From NCBI GenBank assembly GCA_042091495.1, contig JBELHJ010000043.1, positions 1-19,109 on the forward strand: 19,109 nucleotides of DNA, given 5' to 3'. The DNA comes from JBELHJ01 sp042091495 (GTDB taxonomy: Bacteria; Bacteroidota; Bacteroidia; Flavobacteriales; Flavobacteriaceae). The notes below the pieces were generated by a model. The model did no database searches. It saw only the letters and a program-made list of their open reading frames with translations, and had not been told where the DNA came from. The position numbers and the translations under genes are program-made. Below are positions 1 through 5,600 of the stretch, piece after piece. The first letter of the stretch is position 1. Each line of letters begins with the position of its first letter.

Positions 1-8
1 GATTTAAT

Positions 9-40
9 TTTTCAAAAATACATACATTCATTTTTGAAAA
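9..40. repeat. AT-rich inverted repeat upstream of the first gene
   Basis: An 11-base arm (TTTTCAAAAAT, 9-19) and its exact reverse complement (ATTTTTGAAAA, 30-40) are separated by 10 bases. It lies 53 bases before the first convincing start codon. No clear T run follows on either strand, so it is a weak terminator candidate. It could be an operator or a chance AT-rich palindrome. The gene to its left is outside the window. Confidence 0.35.
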
Positions 41-93
41 TAGAAAAAAATTGTAGATTTGCCATACATCATAAATTAATTAAAAACGTAATT

Positions 94-822
94 ATGTTAA
101 AAGTAATTGTTGGTATTGTTATTCTCGTTTTACTAACCATTGGAATTGTTTGGGTAATAGATAAATATGTACCTAAAAAAGCTAAACCTGCTGTACAATT
201 AGGGCTTTGGGCTTTGATTTTTTATTTAGCATATGCAACATTCATGTCTGTTTATGGTGAAATTCAATTCAATCAACTCAAAGTAAAAAGATATAAAGCT
301 GTTATAGAAAATCTTAAAGACATTAGAGATGCTGAACTTGCTCACCTGGAAATTACAGGTCGTTTTACTAAAAAGTTTGATCATTTAATACAATTTATTG
401 ACACTGCGCAATACACTATTACACAGAGAAGAGATTCCTCTATTTTAGATAAGCAACAAACTAAAATTTTTGGTGTTGACATGTTTAAAGACATTGTTTT
501 GATTGACACTTTAGGTTATGTGCCTGTTAAAGATTCTTTATTTGGATCTGATGAGCGCTTTAGAACCATGATGAATATTCCTGAAGGTGCTGGGGAACCA
601 GGCTCTAGCATAGACCTTGCTGTAGGTGAACTTGATGGTATCTCTGTTTTTGAAGCTAAAATTGATAAAAAAGTTATCTTATTTGATCAAGACGCTAACC
701 TAGTTTCTAAAGAACGTGAAGTTATTTCATTAGAAAACGTAAGCGGTCCTTTTTTAAAAGTAGGATCACTTGAGGAAGTTAATACTAATGGAAACTGGCC
801 AAAAACATTTGCAGACGAGTAA
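94..822 (+). CDS. Conserved hypothetical membrane protein with two N-terminal helices
   Basis: I do not recognise a named function. Starting at ATG 94 the product is 242 residues. An upstream extension to 34 is open but adds a lysine-rich stretch that would spoil the N-terminal membrane segment, so 94 is preferred. Residues about 2-23 and 33-52 are hydrophobic helices separated by a short lysine-rich loop (KKAKP). They are followed by a charged helical region (RYKAVIENLKDIRDAELAHL) and a soluble domain of about 180 residues. The pattern KDIRDAELAHLEITGRF resembles a conserved stretch I associate with uncharacterised Bacteroidota membrane proteins; this is recollection, not a search. The end overlaps the start of the DUF3822 gene by about 35 bases, suggesting translational coupling and an operon running to rsmD. 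No catalytic motif is visible. Confidence 0.75.
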   Translation: MLKVIVGIVILVLLTIGIVWVIDKYVPKKAKPAVQLGLWALIFYLAYATFMSVYGEIQFNQLKVKRYKAVIENLKDIRDAELAHLEITGRFTKKFDHLIQFIDTAQYTITQRRDSSILDKQQTKIFGVDMFKDIVLIDTLGYVPVKDSLFGSDERFRTMMNIPEGAGEPGSSIDLAVGELDGISVFEAKIDKKVILFDQDANLVSKEREVISLENVSGPFLKVGSLEEVNTNGNWPKTFADE

Positions 823-1399
823 TACAGACTTACATACTCATAAAGACCTGTCCATTCAAATTCATTTGAATGGACTTTCTTTTTGTATACTCAATAAATC
901 ATCGCAAACCATTGAGTATCTCCATGCAAAAACTTTTGACAAAGCCTATACTCCGGAAATGACTCTTGATGCATTAGTAAGTCATTTAAAATCGGAAGAT
1001 GTATTTTCGCAGCCTTTTAATGAAATTAGAGTAACCCACCAAAGTGAGTTGGCAACGCTTGTTCCAGAGGAATTATTTGATGAAAATAAATTAAATGATT
1101 ATCTAAAGTTCAATACTAAGATTTTAGAAACCGATTATTTAACGTTTGATCACAACGAATCACTTCGCATTCATACGGTATATATACCATATGTAAATAT
1201 TAATAACCAGCTATTGGAAGAGTTTGGTAGTTTTGATTATTATCATGCATATAGCACACTTACAAATGCNNNNNNNNNNNNNNNNNNNNNNNNNNNNNNN
1301 NNNNNNNNNNNNNNNNNNNNNNNNNNNNNNNNNNNNNNNNNNNNNNNNNNNNNNNNNNNNNNNNNNNNNCATTTTTTAATTTTAAACAGTTTTAATTAA
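788..1399 (+). CDS. DUF3822 family protein, interrupted by an assembly gap
   Basis: The N-terminal part (about 160 residues from ATG 788; an alternative ATG lies at 770) carries a sequence typical of the Bacteroidota DUF3822 family: DLSIQIHLNGLSFCILN near residue 20, followed by regular alternation of strands and helices. DUF3822 proteins are usually about 260-280 residues, lie directly before rsmD, and have an actin/HSP70-like fold in structural predictions; no function is established. The middle is lost in the run of N from 1270 to 1369. After the gap only HFLILNSFN remains, ending in a TAA that shares one base with the rsmD start (TAATG, 1397-1401). The family length suggests that more than 100 bases (roughly 300) are missing, so the frame across the gap is a guess. 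Starting at 788 it overlaps the preceding gene by 35 bases. Confidence 0.72.
   Translation: METGQKHLQTSNTDLHTHKDLSIQIHLNGLSFCILNKSSQTIEYLHAKTFDKAYTPEMTLDALVSHLKSEDVFSQPFNEIRVTHQSELATLVPEELFDENKLNDYLKFNTKILETDYLTFDHNESLRIHTVYIPYVNINNQLLEEFGSFDYYHAYSTLTNXXXXXXXXXXXXXXXXXXXXXXXXXXXXXXXXXXHFLILNSFN
1270..1369. other. Assembly gap (100 N)
   Basis: Exactly 100 unknown bases, the conventional placeholder for a scaffold gap of unknown size. The flanks share no sequence, unlike the second gap at 13490-13589, so this one probably hides real sequence of the DUF3822 gene. Confidence 0.97.
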
Positions 1400-1938
1400 T
1401 GAGAATTGTTTCAGGATCATTAAAAGGTAGAAAAATTACTGCTCCAAAAAACTTACCAGTAAGACCTACAACTGATATGGCAAAAGAAGCCTTATTTAAC
1501 ATCCTAAATAATTCCTATTATTTTGAAGATATTAGTATTTTAGACTTGTTTGCGGGCACGGGTAATATAAGTTACGAATTTGCCTCTAGAGGATGTACTA
1601 ATATCACTGCAGTTGATCAGTTTTATGGGTGTGTAAAATTTATAGAGTCTGTAACTAAACAATTAGTTTTACCAATTAGTGCTTTAAAAAGTGATGTTTT
1701 TAAATATATTGAAAACAATAAGGTAAAATTTGATGTGATTTTTGCAGATCCGCCTTATGATTTTGAAAAGGAACTATTTATTAAGATTCCTAAATTAATT
1801 TTTGAAAATGATTTATTGAATGATTCAGGCGTTCTAGTAGTTGAACACTCTAAACACACAGACTTAAGTGACCTATTTAACTTTAGATATTCAAAACACT
1901 ATGGTGGTAACACGTTTAGTTTTTTTGAAAAAAAATAA
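1399..1938 (+). CDS. rsmD: 16S rRNA (guanine(966)-N(2))-methyltransferase RsmD
   Basis: RsmD transfers a methyl group from S-adenosylmethionine to N2 of G966 of 16S rRNA in the small ribosomal subunit. The 179-residue product has the family start MRIVSGSLKGRKI, the segment VRPTTDMAKEALFNIL, the SAM-binding motif LDLFAGTGN (about residues 48-56) and the catalytic motif DPPY (117-120) that marks N-methyltransferases acting on a base amino group. The length is normal. Its ATG overlaps the stop of the DUF3822 gene (TAATG), so translation is probably coupled. It ends in an A-rich stretch only two bases before the 3' end of rnpB on the opposite strand, so the two genes converge and may share the termination region. 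Confidence 0.95.
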   Translation: MRIVSGSLKGRKITAPKNLPVRPTTDMAKEALFNILNNSYYFEDISILDLFAGTGNISYEFASRGCTNITAVDQFYGCVKFIESVTKQLVLPISALKSDVFKYIENNKVKFDVIFADPPYDFEKELFIKIPKLIFENDLLNDSGVLVVEHSKHTDLSDLFNFRYSKHYGGNTFSFFEKK

Positions 1939-1940
1939 AA

Positions 1941-2235
1941 AGCAGATCTGTAAGCCGAATTCTGTACTCAAAATGAGCCCTTATCATTTATCTTAATTTA
2001 TTGTTACCAATAAACTTTAGCTGCCTACCCTCCAACATTGAACGTGCCGCCCTCAAACGCTGGTATACATGACATTGCACCTTATAGAGTTTACCTGATT
2101 TCACTACAGCTTAACCTGTACATACTTTCTGTTGCACTTTTCCTAGCCTCACGACTGGTGGCTATTAACCACTATAACTGCACTATGGTGTTCGGACTTT
2201 CCTCTGCATTTTATGCAGCGATAAGGCGATCTGCT
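1941..2235 (-). ncRNA. rnpB: RNase P RNA (catalytic subunit of ribonuclease P)
   Basis: This RNA cleaves the 5' leader from pre-tRNAs together with the RnpA protein. Read on the minus strand it has the universal 5' element GAGGAAAGTCCGAACAC (2188-2204) and the 3' element ACAGAATTCGGCTTAC (1950-1965), which pair to form P4. Between them lie the GGTAAAC loop expected to bind the tRNA CCA end and the conserved GGGTAGGC block. Helix P1 is exact: AGCAGATC at the 5' end (2228-2235) pairs with GATCTGCT at the 3' end (1941-1948), which fixes the ends. Length about 295 nt, compact. A TATTTTTG box at 2241-2248 lies just upstream of the inferred start. After P1 the strand runs into TTTTTATTTTTTTT, suitable for termination. 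An ORF on the plus strand here (2038-2265) is spurious. Confidence 0.96.
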
Positions 2236-2240
2236 TTCAG

Positions 2241-2248
2241 CAAAAATA
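2241..2248 (-). promoter_or_regulatory. Probable -7 promoter element of rnpB (TATTTTTG)
   Basis: TATTTTTG fits the Bacteroidota -7 consensus TAnnTTTG exactly. It sits so that transcription would start about 6 bases downstream, at the first base of helix P1 (2235). No clear TTG -33 element occurs at the usual distance of about 19-20 bases, so the call rests on the -7 box and its position. Confidence 0.55.
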
Positions 2249-2348
2249 CAACTATAATCATATAATTATATATCAACTAACTGTAAATATTGTTAATAAC
2301 TCCTAATTAATATATTGTATTTGAAAGCATCAATTTTATTCAAATTTT

Positions 2349-2356
2349 TAAATTTG
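2349..2356 (+). promoter_or_regulatory. Possible -7 promoter element of dnaX (TAAATTTG)
   Basis: TAAATTTG matches TAnnTTTG and ends 13 bases before the dnaX start codon, implying a very short leader. A TTG at 2321-2323 lies 25 bases upstream, longer than the usual spacing. The region is very AT-rich and chance matches are common. The 130-base interval 2236-2369 holds the divergent promoters of rnpB and dnaX and no gene. Confidence 0.35.
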
Positions 2357-2369
2357 TTTTGATTAGATT

Positions 2370-3443
2370 ATGGAACACTTTATAGTATCAGCTAGGAAAT
2401 ACAGACCACAAACTTTCAAGGAAGTTGTAGGGCAACAAGCTATTACTAATACACTTGAGAATGCTATAAAAAACAACCACTTAGCACAAGCTCTTTTGTT
2501 TACAGGCCCTAGAGGTGTTGGAAAAACTAGTTGTGCCCGAATTCTAGCTAAACTTATTAATTCTAATAGTGATAGTTCTGACCAAGAGGATTATGCTTTC
2601 AATATTTTTGAACTTGATGCGGCTTCTAATAATTCTGTTGATGATATAAGAAACCTAACAGATCAAGTTAGAATTCCTCCTCAAGTTGGTAATTATAAAG
2701 TATATATTATTGATGAGGTTCATATGCTTTCTGCTCAAGCTTTTAATGCATTTCTGAAAACATTAGAAGAACCCCCAAAACATTGTATTTTTATACTAGC
2801 TACCACGGAGAAACACAAAATTATTCCGACTATACTTTCGAGATGTCAAATTTTTGATTTTAAAAGAATAAGTGTTACTGATGCTAAAAACTATCTTACA
2901 GAAATTGCAAAAGCACAAGGTATCGATGCGGAAGATGATGCGTTACATATTATCGCTCAAAAAGCTGATGGCGCCATGCGAGATGCGCTATCAATTTTTG
3001 ATAGGGTTGTAAGTTATTCTGGAAATAGTCTAACTAGAGAAGCTGTAAGTAAAAACTTAAACGTTCTAGATTATGACGTTTTTTTTAAAAGTACTTCTTT
3101 AATTCTTGAAAATAAGATTCCTGAACTATTAGTATATTTTGACGAAATCCTCAAGAATGGATTCGATGGCCAACACTACATTGCTGGATTGGCTTCGCAC
3201 TTTAGAGATTTAATGGTTTGTAAGAACCCTCAAACTATACCACTTTTAGAAGTTGGTGAAACTGCAAAGCTCATGTACCAAGAACAAAGTCAAAAATGTG
3301 CTTTAGCATTTCTAAAAGAAAGTATTATAATAGCCAACAACTGCGATTTAAATTATAAGCTAAGTAAAAATCAGCGATTGCTCGTTGAGCTTAGTCTAAT
3401 GCAGCTTGCCTCTGTCACTTTTGACGGAGCAAAAAAAAAATAA
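2370..3443 (+). CDS. dnaX: DNA polymerase III subunit gamma/tau, N-terminal (gamma-like) part
   Basis: DnaX is the ATPase of the replication clamp loader; full-length tau also bridges the polymerase and helicase. This frame gives 357 residues: family start VSARKYRPQTFKEVVGQ, Walker A GPRGVGKTS (about 47-55), DEVH box (about 114-117), sensor 1 ATTEKHKI, the SRCQIFDF arginine-finger region, then the collar domain ending at LSLMQLASVTFDG. The zinc-binding cysteine cluster found after Walker A in E. coli DnaX is absent, which I believe is normal for Flavobacteriaceae. The frame stops at TAA 3441-3443 directly after ten A (3431-3440). The rest of the protein continues without loss in another frame (to 4080). 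The gene is therefore either one base too long at the A run or uses slippage there. A product stopping here would be a gamma-like clamp-loader subunit. Confidence 0.93.
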   Translation: MEHFIVSARKYRPQTFKEVVGQQAITNTLENAIKNNHLAQALLFTGPRGVGKTSCARILAKLINSNSDSSDQEDYAFNIFELDAASNNSVDDIRNLTDQVRIPPQVGNYKVYIIDEVHMLSAQAFNAFLKTLEEPPKHCIFILATTEKHKIIPTILSRCQIFDFKRISVTDAKNYLTEIAKAQGIDAEDDALHIIAQKADGAMRDALSIFDRVVSYSGNSLTREAVSKNLNVLDYDVFFKSTSLILENKIPELLVYFDEILKNGFDGQHYIAGLASHFRDLMVCKNPQTIPLLEVGETAKLMYQEQSQKCALAFLKESIIIANNCDLNYKLSKNQRLLVELSLMQLASVTFDGAKKK

Positions 3444-4080
3444 ACCCCATTTTATAATTCCAGCAACGTTTTTTAGAAAACTAAAAGGGAGCCCAACAAT
3501 AGCAATAAATGAGGCGCAAAACGTTTTACCTGAAAAATTAAGCAAAACAGAAGAGGTATTAGTTAATACTGAAGAAAACTCAAAAGAAATAGTCCCTTCA
3601 CCAAATTTATCCTCTAAGAAAAAAGGGACATCAGGACTATCTCTAAAAAGTATAAGAGCCAAGAAAGACCACAAAATAAAACAAATGGATGTGGTTCTTC
3701 AACCTGAAGATTTACCTAAAGAATCTTTTACAGAGGATGATTTTAAAAACTATTGGAATAAATACAACCAGCTTTTAGATCAAAAAGGGCTAAAAATTGT
3801 AGCTTCCATTATGCAGTCTGTAATACCAGATTTAGATGGTACAACAATTAAATTAGAATTCCCAAATGAGTCTATGAAACTAGATTTAGAAAGAGAACAA
3901 CATGGATTAATGGAGTTTATGAGAAGGCATCTTAAAAATCATGATCTTACACTACACATTTCAGTAAATGAAGAGATAGCTAGTAAACATGCCTATACAG
4001 ATGAAGAAAAACTGATTAAACTAATGGATAAAAACCCTTCATTAAAATTACTCAAAGATACTTTCAATCTGGAGATTTAG
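3406..4080 (+). CDS. dnaX: DNA polymerase III subunit tau, C-terminal part (frameshifted continuation of dnaX)
   Basis: This frame continues dnaX. The formal start (TTG 3406) lies inside the collar-domain coding sequence and is not a believable start; the useful reading begins at the A run near 3433. With nine instead of ten A the joined protein reads through FDGAKKNKPHFIIPATFF and reaches about 570 residues, a normal tau length. The segment has a lysine/serine-rich linker (about 3470-3680) and then the conserved C-terminal domain of Bacteroidota DnaX: DDFKNYWNKYNQLL, TTIKLEFPNE, and the end KLIKLMDKNPSLKLLKDTFNLEI split over the last 70 bases. An internal ATG at 3685 could start a 131-residue piece, but nothing suggests it is used. 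The stop is followed after 30 bases by the MiaE-like gene in the same direction. Confidence 0.85.
   Translation: MPLSLLTEQKKNKPHFIIPATFFRKLKGSPTIAINEAQNVLPEKLSKTEEVLVNTEENSKEIVPSPNLSSKKKGTSGLSLKSIRAKKDHKIKQMDVVLQPEDLPKESFTEDDFKNYWNKYNQLLDQKGLKIVASIMQSVIPDLDGTTIKLEFPNESMKLDLEREQHGLMEFMRRHLKNHDLTLHISVNEEIASKHAYTDEEKLIKLMDKNPSLKLLKDTFNLEI
3431..3443 (+). promoter_or_regulatory. A10 slippery run followed directly by a stop codon in dnaX
   Basis: Ten A at 3431-3440 are followed at once by TAA. With 10 A the reading ends KKK-stop (gamma-like). With 9 or 12 A it enters the tau frame and stays open to 4080. With 11 A it reads KKKINPIL and stops. A run of nine A in Thermus thermophilus dnaX is known to give gamma and tau by transcriptional slippage, and E. 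coli dnaX uses ribosomal frameshifting at an A-rich heptamer. A homopolymer sequencing or assembly error is the plain alternative. Confidence 0.55.
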
Positions 4081-4091
4081 TTTTGAATGTT

Positions 4092-4099
4092 TATTTTTG
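4092..4099 (+). promoter_or_regulatory. Possible -7 promoter element (TATTTTTG) before the MiaE-like gene
   Basis: An exact TAnnTTTG match 11 bases before ATG 4111. If real it would give an almost leaderless transcript and exclude the ATG at 4087. No -33 TTG is apparent. The gene may instead be cotranscribed with dnaX. Confidence 0.28.
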
Positions 4100-4110
4100 A
4101 AAAAAAAAGT

Positions 4111-4692
4111 ATGTTAGGTCTCAAACTTCCTACAGATCCCAGGTGGGTTAATATCGTAGAAAAAAATATTGAAGAAATTTTAACAGATCACGCTTACTGT
4201 GAACAAAAAGCTGCAAGTACTGCAATTTCTTTAATTGTAAGTTTCCCAGAGTACACAGATTTAGTTATAGCCATGACTGAACTAGTTAATGAAGAAATGA
4301 GTCATTTTAAAATGGTTTATGATAAAATTATTGATTATGGTTGGGTACTTGGGAGAGATCGAAAAGACGAGTATGTTGTTAAATTACATAAGTTTTTCCC
4401 AAAAGGAGGTAGTAGAACTACCCAATTGGTTCACAGGTTATTATATGCTGCTTTAATTGAAGCGAGGAGTTGCGAACGCTTTAGATTACTTTCTGAGAAC
4501 TTAGAAGACAAAAACTTAGCTACATTTTACAGAAAACTTATGATAAGTGAAGCTAATCATTATACTATGTTTCTTGGGTTTGCAAGACAATATGGTATTA
4601 AAAATGAGGTAGACAAAAAATGGCAAGATCTTTTAAATTTTGAGGCTGAAATAATGAAAGCACTTAGTAAAAAAGAGACCATTCACGGTTAA
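4111..4692 (+). CDS. miaE: MiaE-like tRNA-(ms2io6A37) hydroxylase, di-iron protein
   Basis: Members of this family hydroxylate the isopentenyl side chain of ms2i6A at position 37 of tRNAs reading U-starting codons, using a ferritin-like di-iron site. I place the start at ATG 4111 (193 residues, MLGLKLPTDPRWV, the usual family start); an ATG at 4087 would add eight residues of poor quality. The four iron-ligand segments are visible: E31 in HAYCEQKAA, E62/H65 in EEMSHF, E117 in IEARSCER, and E147/H150 in SEANHYTMF. A TATTTTTG box (4092-4099) precedes the start. It follows dnaX by 30 bases and its stop overlaps the stop of ppx on the opposite strand (shared TTAA, 4689-4692). The Bacteroidota version is somewhat distant from Salmonella MiaE, so substrate identity is by family inference. 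Confidence 0.88.
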   Translation: MLGLKLPTDPRWVNIVEKNIEEILTDHAYCEQKAASTAISLIVSFPEYTDLVIAMTELVNEEMSHFKMVYDKIIDYGWVLGRDRKDEYVVKLHKFFPKGGSRTTQLVHRLLYAALIEARSCERFRLLSENLEDKNLATFYRKLMISEANHYTMFLGFARQYGIKNEVDKKWQDLLNFEAEIMKALSKKETIHG

Positions 4693-5600
4693 AGTGCCTT
4701 GCTATTAATATTATTATAATATATACTCTTTATAATACCATCTGACAAACCAATTTTTGGAACATAAATATGTTTTGCGTTACTCCATTTCATTGCAGAA
4801 AGATATATTTGAGAGGCTGGTAATATTACATCTGCTCTATCTTGGTTTAAATTTAAATCTGTAATACGCTCTTCATAAGTGTGCGCCTTTAAATTTTCAT
4901 AAAATTTAATGAGATACAAATATGATAAGGGTTTACCTTCAGTGGTATTAGATAATTTAAATATCTTATTAATATTTCCCCCTGAACCTATTAACCTTAT
5001 TTTATCATAATTTGATGTGTGATATTGAATCCAATGCATTGCCTCTTCCCATTGAGCTTGAGAAACCATATTATTTAGTAATCTTACAGTGCCTATTTTA
5101 AATGATTTAGAAACAATTCTTTTTTGATCATGAAATAATGTAAACTCAGTACTACCTCCCCCTACATCCACATATAAATAAGTCTTATCAGCTTTTATGA
5201 AATCTGAGAGATCTGTAGAAGCAATAATAGCTGCTTCTTCTTGACCATCAATGATATCGATTTGAACACCGGAATTTGATTTCACTAATTCAACCACTTC
5301 TTTTGCATTTTCAGCCTCTCGCATTGCAGATGTAGCACATGCTTTGTATTTTGACACTCTATGAGTTTTCATGAGTAATTTAAATGCCATCATGGTATCA
5401 TTCACACGTTCAATATTCTCATCTAAAATACTTTTTGAATTAAAAACATCTGCTCCTAGTCTAACGGGTACTCTAACTAAGGCACTCTTTTTAAATTGAG
5501 GAGGTTTACCTGATGATTCTATTACATTAGCAATGAGTAATCTAATCGCATTGGATCCTATATCTATGGCAGCATATTTACGAATATCAAGCATTGCCAT
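4689..5600 (-). CDS. ppx: Exopolyphosphatase, Ppx/GppA family (short form)
   Basis: Ppx/GppA enzymes release phosphate from polyphosphate chains or convert pppGpp to ppGpp. The 303-residue product has the ASKHA fold signatures: AAIDIGSNAIRLLI (about 10-23, phosphate 1 loop), the catalytic glutamate in GQEEA (119-123), YVDVGGGSTEF (143-153, phosphate 2 loop) and GSGGNINKI. It lacks the C-terminal HD domain of the long E. coli Ppx and corresponds to the compact form common in Bacteroidota. The start is ATG 5600 or ATG 5594; both lie inside the end of ppk1, overlapping it by 14 or 8 bases, so translation is likely coupled to ppk1. It is the last gene of the minus-strand operon and ends tail to tail with the MiaE-like gene, without an evident terminator between them. 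Confidence 0.92.
   Translation of the reverse strand: MAMLDIRKYAAIDIGSNAIRLLIANVIESSGKPPQFKKSALVRVPVRLGADVFNSKSILDENIERVNDTMMAFKLLMKTHRVSKYKACATSAMREAENAKEVVELVKSNSGVQIDIIDGQEEAAIIASTDLSDFIKADKTYLYVDVGGGSTEFTLFHDQKRIVSKSFKIGTVRLLNNMVSQAQWEEAMHWIQYHTSNYDKIRLIGSGGNINKIFKLSNTTEGKPLSYLYLIKFYENLKAHTYEERITDLNLNQDRADVILPASQIYLSAMKWSNAKHIYVPKIGLSDGIIKSIYYNNINSKAL

Noticed and set aside
2038..2265. Open reading frame of 75 codons on the plus strand
   Set aside because: It lies antisense to rnpB, whose conserved elements and exact P1 helix explain the sequence.
2255..2275. TATAAT-like and ATATAATTATAT sequences as an E. coli-type promoter or operator
   Set aside because: Low-complexity AT sequence; Bacteroidota primary promoters use TAnnTTTG, and such a box is present for rnpB.
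2560..2620. Loss of the DnaX zinc cysteines as a sign of a damaged gene
   Set aside because: The surrounding AAA+ motifs are intact, and the shortened cysteine-free form is, as far as I recall, usual in Flavobacteriaceae.
3396..3674. Minus-strand ORF of 92 codons across the dnaX frame change
   Set aside because: Shadow of the lysine-rich tau linker; no start context, no recognisable domain.
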